From positions 571,637-635,636 of the forward strand of contig KV454013.1 in NCBI GenBank assembly GCA_001661245.1: a DNA stretch of 64,000 bases. The letters run 5' to 3'. The DNA comes from Pachysolen tannophilus NRRL Y-2460 (taxonomy: Eukaryota; Ascomycota; Pichiomycetes; Alaninales; Pachysolenaceae). The translations under genes were made by a program, and so were the position numbers. The notes below the pieces were generated by a model that was not told the origin of the DNA, made no database searches, and saw nothing but the letters and a program-made list of their open reading frames with translations. This document shows, in pieces, positions 19,006 through 31,960 of the stretch (positions are counted from its first letter, which is position 1; each line of letters starts with the position of its first letter).

Positions 19006-21363
19006 ATGAATTTTTTGTCAAAGACCCTTGGGTCGTTAACAGGGAGTAGTATTCCTTATACTTTAGGTGAAAAAGTGGAATCAAGTTTTATAACAGATCC
19101 AAATTCTTATTCGATCTGGAATGTTTATGATGCAGTTAAGAAGGAAGATTCATTATTTTGTACAGTATTTGAGTTTGATCAGAGGTTACCTCAAAATTCG
19201 AAATATATTCCATTTGCTATTAATGCGTGTAAGAAATTGCGTTCCACAAAGCTTCCTGGTGTGTTGAATACCATAGATACTATCCAAAATGATAGTCACA
19301 TATATATTATAACAGAAAGAGTCGAACCGTTGTCGAAATATTTATTGAAGAACCCATCATTATCAAATGAGATTTTAAAATTTGGTACGTTTACTGTTAG
19401 TAGGGCTTTGAGGTTTATCAATTGTGATGCAAAATCTATACATGGTAATGTTAATATTCACTCTGTATTTGTCAATAACAGTGGTGAATGGAAATTGGGT
19501 GGTTTTGAAGTAATGACCAATATCTCTACAGACGGTGTAGATATGCTAAGGTTAGCTCATCAATTACCTAGTTTTAATTATAATTTACAACCGCTGGAGT
19601 TTGAGAAAAGTGGGACTGATTGTTTAATTAGATCACCTCAAAGTAGTATCAAGTATGATGCTTTTAAATTAGGATTATTAATTGTACAAATATTCAGTTC
19701 TACCAAAATTGGTGATAGTATACTTATTAATCAATTCATTGGGAAAGTTCCAGTTCAGCTGAATTTCCAAACAAATGTAAAAAAATTATTAAATCAAAGT
19801 ATTACTTTAAGAATCACAGTTGAAGTTTTTTTCAAAACAGGTTTAAGCTCTTTTTTCAAAACACCTTTGATTGATTGTTTCTTAAATTTAGAAATGTTAA
19901 ACGTGAAAGATGCACAAGAAAAATTAGAATTCTTTAATTCTTTATCAGATATTACAAGAGATTCTCCTAATGGATTTGTTGAATATAAAATTTTACCAAA
20001 CTTGATTCAACTTTTCTATTTTACAAGTAACGATGATGCAACTAATACTTCAGTGATACTAATAAATATCTTGAAATTCAGTTTGAATTTAAATACAAAA
20101 GAATTTAATAATTCAGTGAAACCAATTATTTTGAAATCCTTTACAATGGCAGATAGATCTATTAGAATGGCATTATTAACTTCTCTTTCAACTTATATAG
20201 AAAAATTCACACAAAATGAAGTTAGTAATCATATTTTCAATAACTTACTTACAGGATCCAATGACACAAATCCCAAGATCAGGGAAGAGACCTTGAAAGC
20301 TATTATACCAATTGCTCCAAAATTGAGTGATAGGCAACTAAATAATGATTTATTAAGATACTTGGCAAAGGCTCAAAATGATACGGTACCAGAAATCAGA
20401 ACAAACACAGTAATTTGTTTGGGTAAAATTGCACAATACATGAATAAAAATTCTAGACCAGGTATTTTGATCACTGCGTTTTCAAAATCTTTAAAGGACC
20501 CATTTGTTCCATCACGGCTTTCAGCAATAATGGCATTTGCATCATGTATTGATTTTTTTCCACCAGAAATATGTTGTTCTAGAGTTCTCTCTTCAATTGC
20601 TCCAAATTTGTTGGATAAATCTTCAAAAGTAAGAATTGAGACGGGAAAAATTTTTGAATTATACATGGAGAAAATCAGGCTGGAACTGTCGAGTTTACCA
20701 GTAGAAGACGATAGCATAATAGAACATGATACGGTAAAGAATGAAGAATTGAACAATCATATGGTTGAACAGCAAAACTTATCAATGTCTTCGATTGGTT
20801 GGAGCACATTGAATCTGTTGTCAAATAAGATAGGAGGAAGTTTAAGTATCCGGGAAACACCTTTACAATCCCCAGCGTTACAGCAATCTCAAACAGTTGA
20901 ATCTCTTGGTGGGGGTAATAATAATAATGATGATAATCATGTGGTTAATAACAATAAGAAACTTTCTTCTTTTGTCATTCAGCCAGAAAGCACATTTGAT
21001 CCGTGGGAAAATGATAACAGTTTTGCCAACGGTGATGATGCTTGGGGATATGAAATGCAAGATGACGAAGAACATGTTGAAGAAAGCCCAGAACCTAATA
21101 TCAACGAAGATAGTTGGGGATTTGGTAGTTCCCCCAAACCGGCATCTTCGACATATACAATTAAGGAAAATACCTATAACCATAACGTCAGGAACAATGA
21201 CAAAGTTACGCTGAAAACACAGGTTAAGACTAAGACAAATGGCACTGGTAATGAGGTGAAGAAAAATTCTGGTTTAAAGTTATCAAAAACTTCTAAAAGT
21301 ACAAAATTAAAATTGGATTTACAAATTGATGGAAATGACGGATGGGGAGATGGTGAGTGGTAA
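19006..21363 (+). CDS. CEX1: SCY1-like pseudokinase Cex1 (cytoplasmic tRNA export adaptor)
   Basis: This 785-residue protein is of the SCY1-like family. The N-terminal pseudokinase part (about 20-240: IPYTLGEKVE, SIHGNVNIHSVFVN, WKLGGFEV) lacks normal catalytic motifs: the HRD loop is replaced and there is no DFG. Helical HEAT-type repeats follow (about 320-580, DPFVPSRLSAIMAF, LDKSSKVRIETGKIFELYME). The acidic, Trp-containing tail ends in DGWGDGEW. Yeast Cex1 takes tRNA from exportins at the nuclear pore and hands it to eEF1A, and SCY1 proteins also act in Golgi traffic. Length and order match YOR112W (761 residues). Confidence 0.9.
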   Translation: MNFLSKTLGSLTGSSIPYTLGEKVESSFITDPNSYSIWNVYDAVKKEDSLFCTVFEFDQRLPQNSKYIPFAINACKKLRSTKLPGVLNTIDTIQNDSHIYIITERVEPLSKYLLKNPSLSNEILKFGTFTVSRALRFINCDAKSIHGNVNIHSVFVNNSGEWKLGGFEVMTNISTDGVDMLRLAHQLPSFNYNLQPLEFEKSGTDCLIRSPQSSIKYDAFKLGLLIVQIFSSTKIGDSILINQFIGKVPVQLNFQTNVKKLLNQSITLRITVEVFFKTGLSSFFKTPLIDCFLNLEMLNVKDAQEKLEFFNSLSDITRDSPNGFVEYKILPNLIQLFYFTSNDDATNTSVILINILKFSLNLNTKEFNNSVKPIILKSFTMADRSIRMALLTSLSTYIEKFTQNEVSNHIFNNLLTGSNDTNPKIREETLKAIIPIAPKLSDRQLNNDLLRYLAKAQNDTVPEIRTNTVICLGKIAQYMNKNSRPGILITAFSKSLKDPFVPSRLSAIMAFASCIDFFPPEICCSRVLSSIAPNLLDKSSKVRIETGKIFELYMEKIRLELSSLPVEDDSIIEHDTVKNEELNNHMVEQQNLSMSSIGWSTLNLLSNKIGGSLSIRETPLQSPALQQSQTVESLGGGNNNNDDNHVVNNNKKLSSFVIQPESTFDPWENDNSFANGDDAWGYEMQDDEEHVEESPEPNINEDSWGFGSSPKPASSTYTIKENTYNHNVRNNDKVTLKTQVKTKTNGTGNEVKKNSGLKLSKTSKSTKLKLDLQIDGNDGWGDGEW

Positions 21364-21715
21364 AATCCATTACGTCTTTAAAAAAAATAAAATTTTTTTT
21401 TACACTATTTACCGATAAATATAAATATAAATATTCATTCATTGTATCAGTGATTTGGTTACTTTAGTTTCCATTTTGAAAAAAAAAAAAAAATAATTTG
21501 CTTACAATAAATCTATTCAAAAAAATAAAATTGTATAACATCTATTAATCAACAAAGCAAATCCAGATATATATAAATCAACAGAACATTAAAAAAGGAG
21601 GAAAACAGAGTGATAAATATATATATGTATGTATGTATATAAGCACAAACCGAGCAAAACAATAATATTAAAGACTTACCTGATTGAACGGTGAATAGAA
21701 TTTATGAGTTTTATC
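21364..21715. other. CEX1/DBP2 convergent 3' region
   Basis: A shared terminator region between convergent genes. There are A- and T-runs and a GTAT repeat near 21625. No gene seen. Confidence 0.55.
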
Positions 21716-24855
<3,140 letters not shown>

Positions 24856-25260
24856 TTATGGTTCTTCTGTTGCAAAATTTCCTTCTGAAATTTTTTCACT
24901 AAATTTATCTTCTACATGTGTACATAAATCCACCAAATCATCTAATCCTTTATGTAAAGCTTGTACTGCCGTTGTATCTCCATAAGTTTGAATTCTAATA
25001 TTTAATTTTGATTCTGAAGGATGAGGTATAGAATACCCACAAAATTCCACTCCAGGATTCTTCATGATCATATACCTCAAAGCGTTTCCTAAAGTATGAT
25101 CTTCATCAACTATTTGAAAAGAAGCAGCAGTACCATCTGAAGATGCCCCAGGAAGCATCTTTATCTTTTCAGTATCGAGTTCACTTAATTCACTATCCAC
25201 TTCCACAGCTTCCTCACCTTCATTTGTCATCGATTGATCAACTATTTCTTCCTCACCCAT
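24856..25260 (-). CDS. RPC19: RNA polymerase I and III subunit AC19
   Basis: This 134-residue subunit is shared by RNA polymerases I and III. It forms the AC40-AC19 heterodimer equivalent to the bacterial alpha dimer. After an acidic N-terminal region comes the alpha-like core ASFQIVDEDHTLGNALRY, followed by VEFCGYSIPHPSE and NIRIQTYGDTTAV, nearly identical to yeast Rpc19. I start at the ATG at 25258-25260 (MGEEEIVDQ). An upstream in-frame ATG adds 19 residues of low-complexity Lys/Phe sequence with no match in the family. It shares orientation with DBP2, as YNL112W and YNL113W do (recalled). Confidence 0.95.
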   Translation of the reverse strand: MGEEEIVDQSMTNEGEEAVEVDSELSELDTEKIKMLPGASSDGTAASFQIVDEDHTLGNALRYMIMKNPGVEFCGYSIPHPSESKLNIRIQTYGDTTAVQALHKGLDDLVDLCTHVEDKFSEKISEGNFATEEP

Positions 25261-26066
25261 TATATTTTTTTTAAAAAATAATAAACTAATACTTTTTTTT
25301 ATTTTTTCTAATTTCACTCAAATATAAATAATTCTCTCTGTTTTTTTATATATTCATATAAAATTACTTTATACCTTTAAAAAAAATTTTAACCTAGCTT
25401 AATTAATAAAAATGTACAGAAATGGGCAAAAAAATTAAAAAAAAAAATTGGTCAAAAAAAGTCGTGCGCGGAAACCGCAAATCTGTCAACCATCGAATTC
25501 CAAAATATTATTTTATTTTATATATATTAATGTAGATCTTATTATAATAAATAATAATATATATATATATATATATTATTATTATTATTATTTTTTTATA
25601 TATTAGATAAATTGTTGAATCAATTATTTAAATTTTAAAATTTAAATTTGCTCCTTAATTTTATCATCATCATAATTCATTATTAATTTTCCATCATCAT
25701 TAAGTTTCCCCTTTTTTTTAAAATTTTTTTAAAAAAAAAAAAAAGCTATATCAACAAGCTATTAAAAATTTAAAAATTTAAAAAAAAAACAAAAAAAACA
25801 AAAATTTTTGGGTTTTTTTTTTTTTTTAATTTTTAAATTTTAATTTTTTTTTGTTTTTGGACTTGTAACTACCTGGTTAGATTAGAAAGCTTTTTTTAAC
25901 AGAAAATAATTGAAGCATATAGTTGTAATCAATTAGTGTTGATTTGAGAAAAAGGAAGAATTATATTACATATATATACAAAGGTTAAGAAGTTGTTAGT
26001 TAGTGTATGTATAAAATTTTATTAATAGGAGAATAAGGGTAAGAATACAAGGTTGTGAAGTGAGAA
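25261..26066. other. RPC19-AZF1 divergent promoter region
   Basis: Extremely AT-rich. It holds the block AAAGTCGTGCGCGGAAAC (about 25458-25475), the AT palindrome at 25550-25583, AAATTTTAAAATTTAAATTT-like stretches and several A/T homopolymers. No gene seen. Confidence 0.6.
25550..25583. repeat. 34-bp AT palindrome
   Basis: AATAATAAT, then an AT dinucleotide run, then ATTATTATT form a perfect 34-base inverted repeat able to form a cruciform. It lies in the divergent promoter of RPC19 and AZF1. Confidence 0.8.
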
Positions 26067-28769
26067 ATGTATAACAAGTCGTCATCAAATCAGAGCAGTA
26101 ATCCAAATACGAATAATCCCAACACTTCGGACGCCCCTTCAAGTTATATTCGTTTGGGTTCTATATCTGAAGATGGTACGTTCAACTTATCAAGAAGGTC
26201 ATCTTACCTTATTCCTTTATTACGTGACGGGAGTATAGTTGAACATCCAAACATGCTTGTCGGTGGTGGTGGTGGCGGCGGTAGTAATAGCCATGGCGGT
26301 GTGGGAGGTGACGATAATGGGAATGGAAACGGGAGTGGGAGTGGGAGTGGAAGCGGGAACGGGAATGGGAATGGGAACAGGCCTTTAGTTCTCCGTAGTG
26401 GAGAGTCAATAAGTCAATATTTTACAGGGTTTAATTCCGCTAGAAGTTCTATTGACTCGCAATATAACCCTCAAGGTGGGAACCAATTAAATAACAATAA
26501 TGAAAACAATAATAATAATAATAATAATAATAATAATCATCATGGGAACAATAATATTGGTTATTCAACAACAACAAATGAAGATTTTAACAATAGAACT
26601 TATTCTATTGGTAATAATAGTAGTAATGGAGGTAGTTATTATGATTACCCTTCTTCAAAAGATGATAAATCAGAAACAACCCCTGATCAACTTTTTAATA
26701 GGAGAAATAGTGAACTGTTGGAACCTTTTATTCCAAGCCGGTCTAGAGCAAATAGTTATTTCAACAAACCAAGACAGTTGAGTATCTTACCATCAGCATC
26801 ACTAAATGATACCCAAAGTGATTTTGATAATTTCTTGAAAAGAGATTCAAATAAAGGGTTAATGAATGATCAAGGAGACTTATTGGATCATATCCCATTT
26901 AGTAATAATGAACATGATCAATCTGTGCCTAGAGATATTAACCATTTAAGGATGAACAGTAGTGGTAATGGATTATATTTACCAATGAGTGGAACAAGAT
27001 ATTCCCTAGGTGGGCCTGGTTTTGTTCCGGTTCCTGCAAATAATATTAATACCAATAATAATAATAATAATAATAATAATAAGAATAATACTCATAATGG
27101 AGGACCAATCTATGATCATCACTATCATCATCATCAACAACATCATCCTCATTCTCATCCTCAGAATCAAAATAATATTCCTAATAATGCCGATCAGAAG
27201 TATGAAGTACCTTCCCAACATATGGAGGAACATCATCAACAGGAGTCAAAGGCTGATACTTCACCAAAGAGAACTGGTAAGAAAAGTAAACAATCTACGA
27301 AAGGTGGTGCTGGTTATAAATCTGGACAGAATGATAATAATAACAATATTGATAGTCCTAGTTCAAATTATGTATATCCAAACAAATCAGAACAAATTGA
27401 TAACCACAATAATAATAATAACAATAATAAGGTGGGAGAAGTCAGAGATATCAATTATAGTTCTATGCCAGATATTAAACCCGTCCAGTTACCAAGTCTT
27501 AGAAGGAATGCAGTTGCTACTGAAAATGAAAGTTCTGCTCTGACTCCAAACATGTCTAATAATGCCAATATTCCTTCTATTAATCAAATTTTTAGTAATC
27601 AACAACTGCAGCAACAGCATCTGCAGCAGCATTTGCACCATCATCCTCATCTGCAGCAACAACCACTGCAAAACAGTAATAATAATGGTGCTAATAATAA
27701 TGATAACCCTTATTATCAATTTCAACAACCACCTCATTCCTACCCTAATACACCACAGGTAGGAATGACGAACAATAACAATAATTCAAGGGCTTATGGA
27801 AATACTTCAAATGTTCCACATCAACAGTTAGGATTAGCTCAGGAGGTAATGCATGCCGAAGATGGTAGACCTTTATTAGGAGCCACAAAAGTTGATCAGT
27901 TGATGTTGGTCATCCAGGCTAGAAACAAGGGTATTACAAAATCAATTCCTAGAACTGAGGATGGTTCAATATTGAATGATTCAAAAAGTGGACAATCTGT
28001 TATTCCACAACCAATTGATTTGGTTGGTGGTGTTGAAAAACATACAATTTCACATTCAAAAAATCATCAATGTCAATACTGTCTTAAGAAATTTACCCAA
28101 TCAACACATTTGGAAGTACATGTTCGAAGTCACATAGGTTTGAAACCTTATTCATGCGATTTTTGTGATAAGAAATTTACTCAAGGCGGTAATCTCAGAA
28201 CACATTTGAGATTACATACTGGTGAACGTCCTTTTAAGTGTGACGTTTGTAACAGATTATTTTCAAGAAAGGGTAATTTACAAGCTCATAAGTTAACACA
28301 TGAAAATTTAAAACCATATGAATGTAGGTTGGATAATTGTAATAAATCATTCACACAATTGGGTAATTTGAAAGCTCATCAAAATAGATTCCATTTAGAG
28401 ACTTTAAATAATCTAACCAAGAAATTGGCAGATTTGGACGCTGATGATGAAATGAGTGGAGATATCTTTGATAGAATTGAAAATTTACCTGAGCATGAGA
28501 GAGACTTGTTAACTTATTTTACTCAAACTTATAAAAACTTGAATCGTGGAATTAGAGGTAGAGGTAAGAAATTGACGGATGACCAATTAAGAGATCTACA
28601 TCAACATGGTAGTGAAAGCAATTTAGTTGCAGATCAAAATAATAATGCGTCCGTGCATCAGCACCAACACCAACACCAACATCAACAACAACATGAACAT
28701 CAACATCAACATCAACATCATCCTCAATTACAACAACATCTGCAGACTTATAATCAACAGTCCTGGTAA
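26067..28769 (+). CDS. AZF1: C2H2 zinc-finger transcription factor Azf1-like
   Basis: This 900-residue factor has long low-complexity regions: Asn runs, alternating Ser-Gly/Asn-Gly, and His/Gln repeats at the C-terminus. Four zinc fingers lie at about 667-780: CQYCLKKFTQSTHLEVH, CDFCDKKFTQGGNLRTH, CDVCNRLFSRKGNLQAH and CRLDNCNKSFTQLGNLKAH. The finger residues and the segment after them (NRFHLETLNNLTKKLADL, TYKNLNRGIRGRGKK) match yeast Azf1, a regulator of carbon-source and cell-wall genes that binds A-rich sites. Only the DNA-binding part is conserved. The many codon repeats could vary in length between strains. Confidence 0.9.
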   Translation: MYNKSSSNQSSNPNTNNPNTSDAPSSYIRLGSISEDGTFNLSRRSSYLIPLLRDGSIVEHPNMLVGGGGGGGSNSHGGVGGDDNGNGNGSGSGSGSGNGNGNGNRPLVLRSGESISQYFTGFNSARSSIDSQYNPQGGNQLNNNNENNNNNNNNNNNHHGNNNIGYSTTTNEDFNNRTYSIGNNSSNGGSYYDYPSSKDDKSETTPDQLFNRRNSELLEPFIPSRSRANSYFNKPRQLSILPSASLNDTQSDFDNFLKRDSNKGLMNDQGDLLDHIPFSNNEHDQSVPRDINHLRMNSSGNGLYLPMSGTRYSLGGPGFVPVPANNINTNNNNNNNNNKNNTHNGGPIYDHHYHHHQQHHPHSHPQNQNNIPNNADQKYEVPSQHMEEHHQQESKADTSPKRTGKKSKQSTKGGAGYKSGQNDNNNNIDSPSSNYVYPNKSEQIDNHNNNNNNNKVGEVRDINYSSMPDIKPVQLPSLRRNAVATENESSALTPNMSNNANIPSINQIFSNQQLQQQHLQQHLHHHPHLQQQPLQNSNNNGANNNDNPYYQFQQPPHSYPNTPQVGMTNNNNNSRAYGNTSNVPHQQLGLAQEVMHAEDGRPLLGATKVDQLMLVIQARNKGITKSIPRTEDGSILNDSKSGQSVIPQPIDLVGGVEKHTISHSKNHQCQYCLKKFTQSTHLEVHVRSHIGLKPYSCDFCDKKFTQGGNLRTHLRLHTGERPFKCDVCNRLFSRKGNLQAHKLTHENLKPYECRLDNCNKSFTQLGNLKAHQNRFHLETLNNLTKKLADLDADDEMSGDIFDRIENLPEHERDLLTYFTQTYKNLNRGIRGRGKKLTDDQLRDLHQHGSESNLVADQNNNASVHQHQHQHQHQQQHEHQHQHQHHPQLQQHLQTYNQQSW

Positions 28770-29979
28770 TAAATCTGGATAGGTATGGAATTTTTTGTTT
28801 TTGTTTTTGCTTTTTCCCTTTTTTTTTTTTTTTTTTTGGTTTTTCCTTTGGTTTTTGGTTTTTTCATATTTACTTATTACTACTAACGATGTAAAGGCGA
28901 TGATTATTGATTAATTCATTTGTCAAAGTAATGTTTACAATACTTATTTTGTTACTATTATTCAGATATTTTTACTTTTTATGTTATGTTCTCTTTTTTT
29001 TGTCTCGTGTCACTTAATTGTTCAAGTCTTCACATGGCATGTGACAATTCTCATTTAGTTCTTTGTTGTATCCACCGTGTATTATTTTTTTTTTTTTTTT
29101 TGTACAGTTATTTGCAAAGAGCTGTGTTTTTTGTATTATCTTTTATCTATAAATTTGACTATGTTATTAACGTAATTAGAAACGTGTATTTGATCTATAT
29201 CTCAAACGTTATTCTGATTGGTATTAATTGTATTGATGCCACGCGAAGAGAAACAAGACAGACTCACACGCATTAAGTTCATGAACTTTTTTTCAAAAAA
29301 TTTCTTCCATAAGAACCGTGCTGGACCGTGCGTCACATCCAGTAACCAGTCTTTTACAAAAATATGATAAGCGAGAAGATTTAAAAATAATTGTTTTTTT
29401 TTGTTTTCACTATTTCTCTGTAAGAGCACGTTCCTATAAAAGATTGTTGGCTTTTTTTATTTAGGTGATGTTTTTTTGCATATGACAGACATTATTCGTT
29501 ATTGCATACCTTATTTAAATTGTTCTTTTCTTTTTCAATAGTAATAATATAATAGTAGATTTAAAAATTTTCAACTTAAAAATAGGCGAAAACAACTTTT
29601 CACATATATCCGTGGGCTCGCTGGGAACCTTCTTTAGATATATAGTTAATCAGTATAGTTCTTATCAATCAATCAAGGTATCAATTATTCTCTTATCTTT
29701 TCAGCTTTATTTAGTACTTAATTTTTTTCAGCAAAAAGATCCTGCATTATTATGCAGCTCTCTACAGGAAACTTGGGTTTTTGCCCGAAGCACAGTTGTA
29801 CGGTGAAAAGATGTTGAGAGGTACCAGATAAGTAGAGGTAAGTATAAGTATTAATTGGTAAGAAATATAGTAATGGTATATAATAGTGTAATATCCTGTT
29901 CTTTCAAGAAATAAAAATAAAAATAAGGGGAAAAAAAAAGGACAAGAAAGAAAAAAATATACATTATTTATTATACGAA
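28770..29979. other. Long intergenic region upstream of the MFS transporter
   Basis: A 1.2-kb region with no convincing gene. It contains T-runs, two CCGTGC repeats exactly 10 bp apart (29316-29321 and 29326-29331), and a GC-richer block at about 29605-29840 with hairpins and splice-like signals (reported as a finding). Confidence 0.55.
29742..29757. other. Short perfect hairpin (CTGCAT / ATGCAG)
   Basis: A six-base stem CTGCAT with a four-base loop and its exact complement. A second stem with one bulge follows at 29772-29790 (CTTGGG / GCCCGAAG). These lie in the GC-richer block before the MFS gene. It is not recognised as any known RNA. Confidence 0.4.
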
Positions 29980-31572
29980 ATGTCAGTTACAGAAAAAGAG
30001 GTGGGCAGCCAAAATGTCACTGAGTTCAAGAATGATAACAGCTCCAATAGCACTATTCCGTTAATGGATGTGGAGGATCAGAGTAGCGAGAGTCTCAACG
30101 AGAAAGATATGTTGGGACTTGAAGGTGATGATTATGTACTTGCCAAGAAAATGTCGCTAGTTAATGATGCTTTAGATGAAATAGGTTTTACACCTTATCA
30201 CTTGAAATTGTTTTTCCTTAACGGTATGGGATATTCAACTGATTCTCAGTTGACTATGTTACAGTCTACTGTTGATACATATATTAACTATCAGTTTAAA
30301 CAAGGTTTTTCTTCTTCGACAGTGTCACTTTATGTTGGACTTCTTGTAGGTGCTATTGTATGGGGGTTTAGTGCTGATTTAATTGGTAGGAAAATTGCTT
30401 TCAACACTTCTTTATTTCTTTCAGCAGTCTTCAGTTTCTTGGCTGGAACTATGGGTAATTATGGTACATACTGTTTATTTGTTGCCTTAAGTGCTGCAGC
30501 TTGTGGTGGTAATTTAGTCTTGGATACCACTGTTTTTCTTGAATTTTTACCACATAACAAACATTGGATGGTTACTTTTTTTGCCTTTTGGTGGGGAATT
30601 GGCCAAACAGTTGCTGTACTGATTGCCTGGCCCTTCTTGGTTCATTATAGTTGTTCAGATACCGATAATTGTTTATCAGGTGACAATCATGGCTGGAGGT
30701 ATACTTGGTTTGTTAACTCGGCAATAGTTTTAATATTAGCAATTGCTCGTGTAACTGTGGTTCGTCTTGAAGAAACTCCAAAATTTTTAATTTCAAATAA
30801 ACGTGATGTCGAATGCATTAGAAATTTACACCGTATTGCAGATAAATATGGACGCTCTTGTTCTCTTACTCTTGAAAAATTGGAAGCTTGTGGTAGAATT
30901 AAATCTAATGATAGTTTTAAAAATGCGCATTCAATGGCTGAAGTTTATGATCTAGTTAAAGGTCACATAAAAGTTTTGTTTGCAAATAAAACCATTGCTC
31001 GTTCTACTTCATTGGTCATTTTGTCCTGGACGCTTTTAGGTATCGCTTACCCATTATACAGTAATTTCCTTCCTGTATATTTGGAGAGTCGTAGTGCTGC
31101 AGTAGGATCGACTTCAGTGAATGAAACATATCGTAATAACGTTATCACAAATGCTTTCAGTACTCTCGGACCTATACTTGGAGCCTTGTTATTGATGATA
31201 CCACGAGTAGGTCATAGGGGTTGTATGGCAATTGGTGGTATAAGTTCAATGGCTCTCTTTTTTGGTTATACCGCAGTTCGTACAGAATTGCAAAATGTTG
31301 CATTGTCAAGTGCCAGTTACATTACAATGTTCACCTATTATGGCTGCCTCTACGCCTACACTCCAGAAGTTTTACCTTCTTCAGCCAGAGGTACTGGTAA
31401 TGCTATTGCCATTGCTTGTACAAGATTAATGGGAGCTATTGTTCCTGTGATTGCATATTTTGCAAATACCAGTACAAGTATACCAATTTGGATCTGTGGT
31501 GCAGCAATTGGTATAATTGGTTTTGCTGCATTATTTTTCCCGTTCGACCCTTCTACAAAAAGAGTTGTTTAA
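29980..31572 (+). CDS. Major facilitator superfamily transporter (sugar-porter / SV2-like)
   Basis: This 530-residue membrane protein has a long acidic hydrophilic N-terminus (about 85 residues) and about 12 hydrophobic segments. MFS motif A is seen after TM2 (GFSADLIGRKIAF). The segment FGYTAVRTELQ and the late motif EVLPSSARGTGNAIAIACTRLMG are typical of SV2/SVOP-like and related fungal sugar-porter-family proteins. TM-rich parts include LYVGLLVGAIVWGF and IWICGAAIGIIGFAALFFPF. The substrate cannot be told from sequence. A 1.2-kb upstream region suggests regulated expression. It is convergent with ASG1. Confidence 0.85.
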   Translation: MSVTEKEVGSQNVTEFKNDNSSNSTIPLMDVEDQSSESLNEKDMLGLEGDDYVLAKKMSLVNDALDEIGFTPYHLKLFFLNGMGYSTDSQLTMLQSTVDTYINYQFKQGFSSSTVSLYVGLLVGAIVWGFSADLIGRKIAFNTSLFLSAVFSFLAGTMGNYGTYCLFVALSAAACGGNLVLDTTVFLEFLPHNKHWMVTFFAFWWGIGQTVAVLIAWPFLVHYSCSDTDNCLSGDNHGWRYTWFVNSAIVLILAIARVTVVRLEETPKFLISNKRDVECIRNLHRIADKYGRSCSLTLEKLEACGRIKSNDSFKNAHSMAEVYDLVKGHIKVLFANKTIARSTSLVILSWTLLGIAYPLYSNFLPVYLESRSAAVGSTSVNETYRNNVITNAFSTLGPILGALLLMIPRVGHRGCMAIGGISSMALFFGYTAVRTELQNVALSSASYITMFTYYGCLYAYTPEVLPSSARGTGNAIAIACTRLMGAIVPVIAYFANTSTSIPIWICGAAIGIIGFAALFFPFDPSTKRVV

Positions 31573-31960
31573 AACTGTTTAAAATAACCGCTAATATTAA
31601 TTTTAGAAGAACGATAACAGACAAGTTGTTCTGTTATTACTTATTTATTTCAATTCTTATATAATTCATTATAATAGACCGATATTGCTTAATATATTCT
31701 GTAAAATTTTCCAATATTGAAGAGTACTAAAATGCCATATAAATGATAATTAATATTAAAATGTATATAAAAAGTATATAAAATAAACCCGATTCAAAAT
31801 CTAATGATGACTATAAAATGTGATATTGTTCAAAAAAATTATACAAATAATACAGTAATAAATGACAAAAGAAATTTAGCAAAATATATAATGATACGAA
31901 TATATTTTTAAAATACTAAATTTCTTTAGTCGAATTATAAAGATGATAACTTTTTCAAAC
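31573..31960. other. MFS/ASG1 convergent 3' region
   Basis: AT-rich sequence with several TATA/ATAT stretches. No gene seen. Confidence 0.5.

Noticed and set aside
25261-25317. A 19-residue extension of RPC19
   Set aside because: Low-complexity Lys/Phe sequence without a counterpart in yeast Rpc19; the second ATG gives the family-like start.
29612-29806. A small protein encoded before the MFS gene
   Set aside because: The frame begins at GTG with no ATG upstream, and each way of splicing gives a different short tail; 30-codon open stretches are expected by chance. Kept only as a possible RNA or leader.
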